64,000 nt of DNA from Anas platyrhynchos (taxonomy: Eukaryota > Chordata > Aves > Anseriformes > Anatidae), in assembly GCF_047663525.1 (NCBI RefSeq), contig NC_092601.1, positions 18,065,501 through 18,129,500 of the forward strand, written 5' to 3'. A program made the position numbers and the translations under genes. This document shows, piece by piece, positions 24,242 to 33,965 of this stretch. Within the stretch, counting starts at the first letter, position 1, and each line of letters starts with the position of its first letter. The notes below the pieces were generated by a model. It ran no database searches, had not been told where the DNA came from, and worked only from the letters and a program-made list of their open reading frames with translations.

Positions 24242-25404
24242 CTGGTTGGGGGTTGATTTTTTTTTTTGTAAGGAAGAGAAAAAAAGTCAAAATTAACATC
24301 ATCCTTAGAAGTTTTTAAACTGTTTTCATACTCATATCCCTGCTTCCCATGCGCTAACCAAAAAGTTCTTTGCAAAACAAATTTGCAGTAGCAAAAAACT
24401 AAATCATACTGCAAACGGGTATTAAATTTTCAATTATAGAAGTATGAAAAAAGCATCCATTACAGATAGATATTGTTGACCAGGCAAAGCAAAATCCCCC
24501 TGCCCATTTTAAATGCCACTTTTTATCCTTTAGCCAAATATTATTCCCATGTTTGTCCTACAAATGCTACCCCCTCGCCACAACCAACAGCGCTGCCCAT
24601 TTCCAGCTTTGTTTAGTCCTTACAAAGAAACCACGAAGGCAACAGCAATAGGATTACTTCTTTTTAAACTCTTCCCCCGCCCCGATCTCTCTTTGCAAAC
24701 TCCCGAGGAAGGTTCAGCCCGCAGTGGGAGCATCTCTGGCCCAAGCGGGTGGGAGAGATGCGGGTTTGGTGCAGTCAGAGCCGCTGTAACACGCGGTAAA
24801 GCACAGCTCATCGCGAGCCCTGGAAAGCTGAGCACCCAGCAAAAAGTTTGCATCAGTGGGAAGCGCTACAGATAACAAGGGAAATGAGAGAGCAGATTAA
24901 AATTACCGCTAAAGATGGGCTTGCTTAGTTTTACAGCTTGTTAAGCAGCAAGCAAGTAAAACCGGACAAAAAAAATAGGAAAAAACATCGTAAGAGACGC
25001 ACTAAGAAAAAAAATCGGAGTTTCTCGGGGACAGGGATGCTGGAAGCAAGGGCAGGAGGGGGCCGGGGCTGCACATCCCGGCTGGGGCAGGGGAAGTCCG
25101 AGGGTGCCGCAGCAGGGGCAGGACCCGCAGCGGGCTCGGCGCAGCGCCCGGCCCCGCAGCGGGGGTTTTCGGCGGCCGGCAGGCTGCGGGGGGATTCCTG
25201 CGCTGCGCTCCGGAACGGCTCGAGAATCCCCCGCGGGGCAGGCAGGCAGGCAGACAGACGCGAAGGAAAGGAAAAAAATAGAAAAAAGAAAAAGGAAGAA
25301 GGGGAAAAAAAAATAAGGAAGAAAAACAAGCAAAAGCGAGGGGAGGTCGGCGGCCGCGCACCCTGCGGGACCCGCTGAGCGCTGCGGGGCGGCTCGGGAC
25401 TCAC
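24242..25404 (-). other. SOX8: SOX8 intron 1
   Basis: This intron of about 1.16 kb splits the HMG box codon series in phase 2. It begins GTGAGT at 25404 and ends ...CCCCCAACCAG at 24242. Its promoter-proximal half (about 25020-25400) is still CpG-island sequence. A minus-strand T/C-rich tract lies at about 25260-25330. I see no coding exon or RNA gene in it. Confidence 0.9.
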
Positions 25405-25847
25405 CGCCAGAGCTTGCCCAGGGTCTTGCTGAGCTCGGCGTTGTGCAGATGCGGGTACTGGTCGGCCAGCTTCCTGCGGGCGGCCTGCGCCCACACCATG
25501 AAGGCGTTCATGGGCCGCTTGACGTGCGGCTTGGCCTTGAGCGATCCGTTGCCCCGCACGGGCATGGGCACCAGGCTCCAGTCGTAGCCCTTCAGCACCT
25601 GCGAGACGGCGTCGCGGATGCAGGCGGGGAAGCGCTCGTCCACCTCGGCCGCGTCCACCTTGGCTCCCAGCGGGGCGGCGCCGGGGGGGCGCGGGGCGGG
25701 CTGGGGGGCGCAGCCCAAGCCCTCGGAGCCGGCGGGGGACAGCGGCGAGTCCGAGTCCGAGTCCACGTGGGACATGGAGCTGGTGGTGCCCGCGGGGCTG
25801 CACGGAGCCTCCAGCGCTTTGTCGTGCTCCTCGGTCATGTTGAGCAT
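25405..25847 (-). CDS. SOX8: SOX8 coding exon 1 (dimerisation domain and first half of HMG box)
   Basis: SOX8 is a SoxE-group nuclear transcription factor (with SOX9 and SOX10) that binds and bends DNA at ACAAAG/ACAATG-type sites. This exon encodes residues 1-147 plus two bases of codon 148. The start is the ATG at 25847, giving [20 protein letters not shown], the usual SOX8 N-terminus. Residues 63-104 hold the SoxE dimerisation domain (core [21 protein letters not shown]). The HMG box begins near 107 ([20 protein letters not shown]) with its first nuclear localisation segment, and [10 protein letters not shown] (138-147) matches the SoxE nuclear export signal. The donor GCG|GTGAGT at 25404 cuts the HMG box just after residue 147, the characteristic SoxE intron position. 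The frame stays open upstream to a GTG at 26003, but no ATG lies there. The assembled protein is 472 residues, close to the usual SOX8 length, with no disruption. Confidence 0.97.
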
Positions 25848-26224
25848 TGGTGGCCGCGGGAGGGGCGGGCGGGCCGGCCGGGGATGGGGGGCGAGCAACA
25901 GGGTGGGAAGGGAAAAGGGAAGGGAAAGGGAGGGGAGGGGGGTGCGGGGCTGAGCCGCCCCGAGGGCGACCGAGTGCCCGGGCGGAGCGGCGGGGCCGCG
26001 CACCCCTCCGCGGGCTGCCGAAGGTTTAAAAAAAAAATAAAATGGAAAAAAAAAAAAAACAAATCGAGAAGTGGAAAAACGCAGGAAAAAAGCGCTGAAA
26101 CTCTGAGATTTCGGCAGGAAAAAATAAGAATATTTGGGAAAAAAAAATAATTAAGAAAATTGGAAGTCTCGCTGCAGTCCCGGCGCCCCGCTCCGCGCCC
26201 CGCGCCCGCCGCCGCGCTCCACGT

Positions 26225-26345
26225 CCAGTGCGAAGCGGGGCCCCTGGCAACAAGTGACTTTAAGGAGAGGGCGAGAGGCTCCTCCCCCGGCGCCGCTTCC
26301 CATTGGCGGAGAGGGCGGAGCTCATTTCCATAAGGGGCGTGGCCT
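26225..26345 (-). promoter_or_regulatory. SOX8: SOX8 core promoter region
   Basis: Reading on the minus strand, an inverted CCAAT box (CCATTGG at 26300-26306), a GC box (GGGCGG at 26313-26318) and a KLF/Sp1-like GGGGCGTGG (26334-26342) stand about 40-80 bp upstream of a weak TATA-like TTAAAG (plus-strand CTTTAA at 26258-26263). Together these suggest initiation near 26225-26240 and a 5' leader of roughly 0.4 kb. The transcription start is inferred from motif spacing, not observed. Confidence 0.45.
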
Positions 26346-27686
26346 TGCAGCTTTCCCGCCCTCCCGCCGCCCGGGCGCGGTGCCGCTGCTGCCCCGGGGC
26401 GCTGCGGGGGCTCCGCGCTGCGGGGGGACGGGGACGGGTTGCGAGCCCCCAGAGCCCCCCGACGGTCCCTGGTCGGCCCTGCTCGCTCTGCTGCACCCCC
26501 TCCCGAAGCCAGCCCGGCTTTTGCAGGGTTTGTGGGGAGCGTTTGGTTCTCGTTACCCGCCGATCCTGCCTCTGCTCGGAGAGGAGCGGCTCCCAAACCC
26601 CGGGTTTAGCTGCTGCTTCCCCGGGAAAAGCAAGATTTCAGCGTGAAGGGCAAGATTTACAGGAAAAAAAGTGGATATCGGGCAAATGCTTCGAGTGTTT
26701 CAGCGTTTAACAGTAATGGGAATGGGGGGAGCATGTTGTTTAATTGCTGCAGTGTATAATCAACATAAAACATGTAAACTTGAAATAAAGTCTGTGCTTT
26801 GAGTTTCAATGTAACGCCGGCTGTGTCTGTGTGTGCCAGGACGTGCGTGTCGCTCCTAGGGGAAAACGCGTGCGCTCCGATAAAGCGCAAAGCAGGTTTT
26901 TGTATTTTTTTAAAATTTCCCATTTCCTTATTAGTAGAATCTTTTAAAGATTTCAGCTTTCGGTTTCCATAGCCACAAAGCGAATTACCTTTGGGCAAAG
27001 ATTTTTTTAAAAATATAATTTTATAAAGTGTCATTGAAAAACAAAAAGCCATTAAGCCCCAAGCCATGCTACATCTGTTGGCCTCGTGAGCGAGGAATAA
27101 CTGAAGGTCTCTTCCAGGGCCCAGGCCAAAGCTTAATGAGGTTGTGGAAGGGTTTCTGTGTCCCGGGGCTTCAGACCGGCGGTTCAGCAGAGCTGCGGGA
27201 CACTTGGCAGAGCTTTTCTCAGTTGACAAATAAATAGCGTGCATTTCTGTAATGCCTGTCACTGCGGGATCTCATAGCTCATAGCGCTAAGATTACCCCA
27301 CTGCGTTTCTATGAGTCAGGTAAATTGTATTTCATTCATTTCAGAGGCGGCTGAGTCAAAGCAACGATCGCTGCTCTCAGTGCTTCTTCCAAAGGCAGCC
27401 TCTCCTGCGAGCGCCTTCCTTGGGAGATTCGAGCCTTGTTGCATGGCCGGGGCTGTGGGACAAGCTTGTGGATGTGGGGATGAGAAATGGGGCTCAGATC
27501 CTCTCCTCCCTGCCTTCAGTTATATGACACGTTCCTGTAGCAGAAGCCCCCAAGGACGGCCGGGACTGGCGACGTTGGTTTTTCCCCCCTTGCGTGCTGC
27601 TGCCTCGCACAGCTCCCCGGCTCTGCCCCAGGCAGGGAAGTGCATTTCCCAGCCCACACGCTTGAATTCCACTTTGTCAAAAGCAG

Positions 27687-27708
27687 GGAGGAGGAGGAGG
27701 AGGAGGAG
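27687..27708. repeat. (GAG)n trinucleotide repeat
   Basis: About six or seven consecutive GAG units upstream of SOX8, in the divergent interval. Confidence 0.85.
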
Positions 27709-28710
27709 AACTCTCAGGAGCTGCTTCCTCTTACTCCGGAGGTGGGCAGGGGGAAGAGGTAGTGCCTGGAAAACGGGCAGGGCACGTCCCCTGCCTCACG
27801 TCTGCTTTGGGGGTCTTGCAGAAACCATCTCATGTCCCAGCAAGAGGAGGGAGCTGCATTGCCCTGCCTCAGGCCCCCCTCTGAGCCACAACGAGTGGGT
27901 TCAAGTGGCATCATTTGTCTCACAGGGGCTCAGGCTGAAATTTTGGGCAACCAAGGGCCTGTAGTGTTTGCACAGGGATGGGCAAATGATGGAGCTGCAG
28001 GACAGGTCCTGCAGTGACACCCGTCATCCAGAGCTGGCCTAATGCTTCTCTGTCTTGCCCCAAAAAGCAGTGGTAGGGCAAAGATGCAGCAGAGCTACCG
28101 AGTGAAGCAAGGAAACTATCTGCTGGCTGGGAAGGGCACAGACATCAGAAGAGAAAGGGCACAGGAGGGGCAGAAGTGACAGGTACAGCCAGGCTGCAGC
28201 TTCAGTTCCGCAGAAAGTGCGAGCGTATTTTTATCTTAGTGATTTTGTTTGCCGGGCTCCTGCTCTGTCCTGGTTCACGCCCTTTGGTCTTAACCAGAAG
28301 GGGTTATTTCCTCACCATCCCATTATACCATGCCTCAGCGGCCAAAGAAGAAACAGACCGCACAGCCTGCTCTGGGGAGCTCGTGCTCCCTGCTCGGGGG
28401 AAGCGATAGGATGAGCCGCTTCTCAAATTTCCATACATCTTGTCACTGGCGGTCATAATTTACATCTCGATGCTCTCTGGACAGAGAGTAATGTAAGTGA
28501 TTCTTCCAACCAGCAGCTTATCAGTCTCGCAACAGCTGGGAGTGACAGCATTTGGTGCTGGTGTCTCCTGCCCTGTTTTTAAGGTGATTCGGGTTATTCT
28601 CTGACTCCCGGCTCAGCTCCAGCGCAGCCAGCAGCAGCTCTCACAGGAGCGATCTCCGCAGCTCTGCGGGGATGGCGGTGCTGTGAATCCCACTGTGATT
28701 TTCTCTGACA

Positions 28711-28749
28711 TGCCAGGAAAAAGTTCCCAGCCCCAGGAATGAGAGTTTG
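28711..28749 (+). repeat. dispersed 39-bp repeat, copy B
   Basis: Second copy of the element at 16957-16995, lying upstream of SOX8, while copy A lies downstream of it. Similarity fades quickly on both sides. Confidence 0.8.
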
Positions 28750-29662
28750 CAGACAGAGGGAGCGGTCCCCAGTCCCAACCTCGGGACCTCCAGGACAAGG
28801 GTGCAGGCCGAGGAGGGAAACACCGACATCCACACTGCCCAACGGAGGCTTAAACAGAGCACCTGAATGGGGTAGGCTTAGGGATTTGGGGTGGAACAGG
28901 GAGATAAAGAGGCTGCCTGTTCTTGGCAGAGCGGGCACATCAGGCACCTATACATGTAGGCAACGTTGCTTCGTTTTTTCTGAAGTCTGACACTGTCTCC
29001 AATAAAATTCCTGACCAGCTTGCACCAGCATTGCTTGGGATCAGGCACTAAATACCACGTCTGTGTGTTTGGCTCCATCACTTTGTCACTTGTCCCCTGG
29101 TATCTCTCAGAATCACCGTGGGCCAGGAGCACCCTGACCTCCCACCCCGGTTCCTCTCCTCTATACCTACTCTTTCTGCAGGAGCACTCATGTGCCTTGG
29201 CTTCAGACAGTCAGTGCCACACTAAAACAAGGAAGAGGACATTTTGTCATCTGTGTAAAGCAGGGAAATTGTTTTCAGAGTGTGTGGGAACTGTTGCACT
29301 CGTTGGGAAATGCTCTGCAATGTGCACTCCCTCCCTGGCCGGGGAGGTCCAGCCAAAAGGTGGGCTCTATCGCTCCATCTGACCAAGTGGCAAAGTTATC
29401 ATTTTTCAAAAATTGGCTACCTTTGAACTGCAAGCAGGTTATACATGGGAATTTCAAAGAGCAAATAGAAAGGGCTTTACAGGGAGAAGAAAAAACAATC
29501 CCTAATCAGATAAGAGTAACCTATGCATCGTGTTAAAATAAGGCTCTGACATCTGAAGGATTAATGCTCTGCCCAGAGGACACAGCAGTTCCGTGGCAGT
29601 TCAGAGATTTCTGTGAAACGAGGTTCAGTCCTTCTCAGGAAAGCTACTGATTTCTAACAGGG

Positions 29663-29701
<39 letters not shown>
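29663..29701. repeat. 39-nt uninterrupted poly-A
   Basis: A pure A run of 39 in the SOX8-LMF1 interval. There is no obvious target-site duplication or retrocopy body upstream, so I do not call a processed pseudogene. Confidence 0.95.
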
Positions 29702-29703
<2 letters not shown>

Positions 29704-31839
29704 CCTGCACTCTTTTAACTTGAAATTGTAACTTTCAGTTAATTTTAATTAAAATAGCATCTGAAGAGCAGAAAAGCTTTGCTCTGAAGAAGAGCCGTAG
29801 CACTGTGTCCAATCTTACAGTGTGCTTGTGAAGACTCCAGCACACAACCAGTGCCTGCTTGTACAACTCTAAGCCTGGATTTATATCGCTGAGCTGCTTG
29901 CAGATCAGTTTTGTTCCAAAATTTGTCATCCATTCGCATGAGATGAGCCCTGTTGCTCTGGATAATTTGGGAATCTAAGGAGTCAGATCCATTTGGAGGG
30001 GTAGAAGGGACAGAACCTGTCTGTAAATTTTAATGAGCGCTGCGGGTATTTGCTCCTCAGCATTTCCATAGCTCCCACCACTGTGCTTAGCTGTGCTCTC
30101 AAAATTCTTGGTGTCACCTGCACAGCAGGAGTGAAAAATGACCGTGTGCTCCCATCTGAGTTACTGCGTTCCAGTCACTGTGTGCTCCCACCACGGCAAG
30201 AACAAGTTTTTATTGTGCAGCCTCATCCAGAGCCCATTATTAGAGACATTTCTGTGGATTGCGAGGAGCTGGGACTCGAGGCTCTCATCCCAGTGACTGG
30301 AAGCATGCTTGCACCCCTTGCACAGCTGCTGCAGTCTGCTGAGAATAGGGTGAAAAGAGAGAGGCTTAAATATTAGTTTAATATTAGTTTTTACTGCGTT
30401 AATGGGGTGCTGAGCTCATGTGTCCCTCCTTTTTCTGGACAGGAAAAGTTTGGCAGCTGCAGGACAAAGTTAATGCAGGAACATGTCCCCCAGCAGCTCT
30501 TTCCCAACCCACGAGCATTTACCTGGCGCTGATACAAAAACCTCTGCACACCTGCACTGGGCAGGACTCTACTGACCTCTCTCCTGCTTAAAAGGCAAGT
30601 GGAGAGGAGTGCACAGGATTCCTATGTCCTGTCCTAGGTTTCAGCATGGCAGAGACATCAGTGAAAAAGGAACTTATTGTTAGAAAGCTTTAATTTCAAA
30701 GGCAATGAGTGCTTCACGAAAATCTTTACATGTTACGTTTGGCATAGAGGGGAATTTCTGCTAAAATAAAATAGCTCGTACTAACAAATGCTTTTATGAT
30801 TATTAATTTTTAATATCCCAGGGGAAAATGTTAACGAGTGGCTTGTTCTGAGTTTTCGTCGTGCAGCTCTCGCAGCCTGCCGTTGCACACTGGTGCTGGC
30901 AGCCACGGACCCGGCGGTGAACGCAATCACAAACCCGAAAGGGACAGCCGTCTCTTTCGGTCTCCGAAAACTTGTATGTGTAAAGACCAAAACCAGCAGA
31001 AAGGAAAAGATATGTCAAGGTGTAATTCCTGTTCAAACATTCTAAGATACCAGTGACATGGCAAAATTTGGTTTTGAGTGATCACCGACACTTTACGATG
31101 ACAATCACAGTTTAAAAGCCAGGTGATGCACTAGCAAGAGATCTGTTCCTTCTTCTTGCAGACTAGATGTCATTTTTTTCAAAATAATGGAGAACCGCAG
31201 TTTTATCACTTAGGATTACCGCGATTATTAATTGTTTGTCCTAGAGTACCGCTTAGGAATCCCACTTCTGAATCAACACCCCCTTGTTACAGACGCTGTA
31301 CAAATACAGTAGGAAAAAAGTAATTCTTCCTCCAAAAATCCTTTTCAGTCCTAATCCTGCTAACCCTGGAGTTAAAGATCGGATTTCCACAGGGAAGGAT
31401 CAGAGATTTTAATGGAAAAAATATTACCGCTGGAAAAATCTTGACTAGTGGAAGGAAGCTCCCAAATTCTTTGTGAGATCCCCATCTCCCATTTAGCAGA
31501 CACAGCTGAATGCTCAGTGGGATTGTGTGTAAGAGTATTATATGTAAGTGAATGTATGTTTTCTTTAGAGGAGTCCCCAAATGTTAATGCTGCTTTACAA
31601 AATAGTTATTTCTGCACACATTCGCTTTCTCTGTTTTATTTAAACCCAATTCCTGGCAGCCAGAGGGGGGAAAGACTAGACCTGAATGAACACAGAGTAA
31701 TTTAGGGTGCCAGGGACAGCAGGGTTGAGGTGCTGGTGGGGACAGCTGCTGGGTGCTGTGACAGTAAATGCTTGTTTCTCTGTCACTTTTGCAGCTGTTT
31801 GGAACACAGCAAAATAGGGTCGGGCGGGGGGACGTGGCG

Positions 31840-32330
31840 GCTCGCATTTTGTTGAATGAAGATCAGCATCAATGATGCCTCTGCGCCTGCCTGCGGGCCT
31901 GACATTTATGAATCGCTTTCCCTTTGAGACGAGGGCTCAGAGCCTCGCTCTTAAATATCTCGTTTGTGTTACTTGCTTGGTTTTTACTTTGTTTTCTTTT
32001 ATGATACCTCTGTTTGGAAAGAGGGAATGCAAGCAAAAATCACATCGTGAAAATAAAAGCTAGTAAAAAAAGTGAGCAGAAAACCAAACACAGATGACAA
32101 TCCACAAAAAGCTGCGTACCAGCGCGAAGTGCAGAACGGAGAGGAGGTAATTTAATGTTGTAATCCACCATTTTATTGTGCGCTTTCCTTTATAGCTTGA
32201 TCCATCTTCCAGTAGAGCTAAAGGGAAGGCTTCTATTGCCTTTTATGAGAGTTGGATCAGCCCGTTAGGGTAACAACATTTTTATGCAATTTAATATACT
32301 TAAACTTTGCAGCTCGTATCGATGCAAGGC
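31840..32330. promoter_or_regulatory. candidate enhancer upstream of LMF1 and SOX8
   Basis: A repeat-free block in the divergent interval with TTTATGAATCG, a T-rich stretch with CTTTGTTTTC, GGTAATTTAATG, TTTTATTGTGC and GGGTAACAACATT motifs. It lies about 6 kb upstream of SOX8 and 1.4-1.9 kb upstream of LMF1. Confidence 0.32.
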
Positions 32331-33329
32331 GCCGTTGACACACGACGTCCCCCGAGTGTGGGTCGGTTTCGTTTGCTGCTCCTTGCCGCTACTGTCCCAA
32401 CCTGCGCATCTGGCAGACCTCAGGGCGATCTTTTGCAATGGAAACCAACCGCGTTCAGCATCCCCTTCCCAGCTCCAATTATTCCCTTTTTCCTAAATCT
32501 TCAGTCTAAGCCCTCCACTTTTCCTCAGTAATTTCCTCAATTATCCAGTTTGTTTTACAGACATTGCCATTTAACGTGGAATTTGCTGTAAAAGTTTCAT
32601 AAAGACCTCACAAAGGAAACCATTAGCTTACATCTATTTAAATTTATCTAGCCAAACCTTGTGGCTAATCCAAAGGGAGAGCGAAACTGCAGTGTACCCG
32701 CGGCCTTTAACAAATAGCTTATTTTTCTTTGCCTATACAATGCACTATTATGTCGTGTGTGTGGTGTGTGTGTTTTTTTTTTTTTTGTAATGAGAACAAT
32801 GCAAGCAGCAGTGATGGGAAACTGGAAAAACAAAAGAGGCATTTATAAGGGACTGGTTTACAGTCTGAAAAGCATTGAATAATGTTACACCTGATAACAG
32901 ATACTTTCTCAGAGACCAGCGCGCAGTTTAGCAGTGCGGTATTTACTCAGGCGGGATGCACCTCTAAAACCATTGATCACGACTGCCGAGGCCACTTTAT
33001 TAAAATGTTTTTGGTTAAAGAAAAACACACAGAGCTCAGCACAGAGCCAAGTGTTTGGCGGCTATAAACTATACAAAGTAGAAATCACGGCAGCATCCGA
33101 AACAGCCGATGCGGCAAAGCGGGAGGGATTTTTGGTGAAATTGTGCATGGGGCCGGGTGCTGGGTGTTATGGGGACAGTGGGTGAGCTGCAAATTGGGGC
33201 TGGGGACCCGGGCTGGTGTGTGGCCCCGGTGTGTGACACTGAGCCGGGTGTCACCGGCACGCCTGGCACCGGCTTCTGCCAGCCCTACAGACCACGATGG
33301 AGAAATGGAGAAAGGGGTTTTCGAACCCC

Positions 33330-33430
33330 AGACTCATTAAGGTTGGAGGAGACCCCCAGGATCATCTGCTCCAACCACCACCCTACCACCACCTCCACCC
33401 ACTAAACCGTGCCCCTAAGCACCAAGTCCG
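33330..33430 (-). mobile_element. truncated CR1 LINE 3' fragment (antisense)
   Basis: The plus strand reads like the reverse complement of an avian CR1 3' region: ATTAAGGTTGGAGGAGACC, GATCATCTGCTCCAACC, then ACTAAACCGTGCCCCTAAGC. CR1 is the dominant LINE of birds, and 5'-truncated copies about 100-300 bp long are typical. No reading frame remains. It lies only about 0.3 kb upstream of the LMF1 start codon. The match is from memory of the family consensus. Confidence 0.75.
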
Positions 33431-33631
33431 AGCCAGCCCCTTCCCCTTTGCTCCTTTTCCGAAAAAATCGTGGCCACTTTTACTCCTTTTTCGACACTTC
33501 CTTCCTCATTCCCAGCGCTCAGAGCACACAAACCCCATTTTTATCCCCATTTCCCTCTCTCCCCCCCCCAACCCCCCTCCACCCACCACCCCCGGCGGGG
33601 CTGCGGGGCCGTGTGCGCGGGGGCACCTCCA

Positions 33632-33725
33632 CCCCCGAGGACCCCCGGGGGACCCTCGGGGACCCTCGAAGACCCTCGAAGGGACCCCCTTAGGACCCTT
33701 TAGTGCCCCCCCGGACCCCTTTATG
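33632..33725 (+). repeat. degenerate GGACCCTCG minisatellite in LMF1 leader/promoter
   Basis: About six imperfect copies of a 10-14 bp unit with core GGACCC (with variants GACCCTCGAA and GGACCCTTTA) run to within about 30 bp of the upstream LMF1 ATG. Confidence 0.75.
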
Positions 33726-33751
33726 CCCCCGGGGGCGGGCCGGCCGCACGC

Positions 33752-33965
33752 ATGCTCTCTGCAGGCCGCGACATGGCGGCGCCCAGCGCGGCGCTGAGGC
33801 AGCGGCGGGCGGCACCGGGTGGCGGCGGCGGCCCCGAGGCCCCGGGGAGGGCGGCAGCGGGGGCAGCAGCGGGGGCAGCGGGCGGCGGGGCCGTGCCGCC
33901 GGTATCGCCGGGCACCTTCTGGCTGACCCGCATCGTGCTGCTGCGTGCCGTCGCCCTGCTGTACC
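33752..33965 (+). CDS. LMF1: LMF1 coding exon 1 (N-terminus and first membrane segment)
   Basis: LMF1 (lipase maturation factor 1) is a multi-pass ER membrane protein needed to fold and dimerise lipoprotein lipase, hepatic lipase and endothelial lipase. This exon encodes residues 1-71 plus one base of codon 72. The diagnostic block GTFWLTRIVLLRAVALLY (54-71) matches the conserved start of the first membrane segment in vertebrate LMF1. Two in-frame ATGs exist, 33752 (weak context) and 33773 (G at -3 and G at +4, strong). I took the first because human LMF1 as I recall it also begins seven residues before a MAAP sequence; initiation at the second is quite possible. Residues about 23-50 are a Gly/Ala-rich low-complexity stretch. 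The donor is TACC|GTGAGT at 33966. Joining to exon 2 gives Leu72. Confidence 0.93.

Larger units (their letters stand above)
25020..26650. promoter_or_regulatory. CpG island over SOX8 promoter and exon 1
   Basis: A dense CpG stretch begins in intron 1, covers exon 1 and the 5' leader, and ends about 0.4 kb upstream of the likely start site. It is broken by one AT-rich block at 26025-26165. CpG islands of this kind are typical of vertebrate developmental regulator promoters. Boundaries were judged by eye. Confidence 0.8.
26651..33329. other. SOX8-LMF1 divergent intergenic interval
   Basis: About 6.7 kb between the two CpG islands. It holds the (GAG)n and poly-A tracts, copy B of the 39-bp repeat, the candidate enhancer at 31840-32330, and other AT-rich pieces (26700-27060, 30760-31060 and 32560-33120) that may be regulatory. 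Open frames up to 217 codons (27311-27964) look non-coding. Confidence 0.7.

Noticed and set aside
25848-26003. 52-codon in-frame N-terminal extension of SOX8
   Set aside because: The upstream codon at 26003 is GTG, not ATG, and the translation is Pro/Ala-rich leader sequence. The known SOX8 start at 25847 fits the family.
27095-27130. Possible decayed CR1 tail (GAAGGTCTCTTCCAGG)
   Set aside because: The match is too short and isolated to separate from chance.
27311-27964. 217-codon open frame upstream of SOX8
   Set aside because: Translation includes poly-Arg from the (GAG)n repeat and no conserved motif.
29663-29701. Poly-A run as the tail of a processed pseudogene or retrocopy
   Set aside because: The preceding sequence has no gene-like body and no target-site duplication was found around it.
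33314-33329. Possible tRNA gene (T-arm-like GGTTTTCGAACCCC)
   Set aside because: No acceptor stem, anticodon arm or A-box is found at the right distance.
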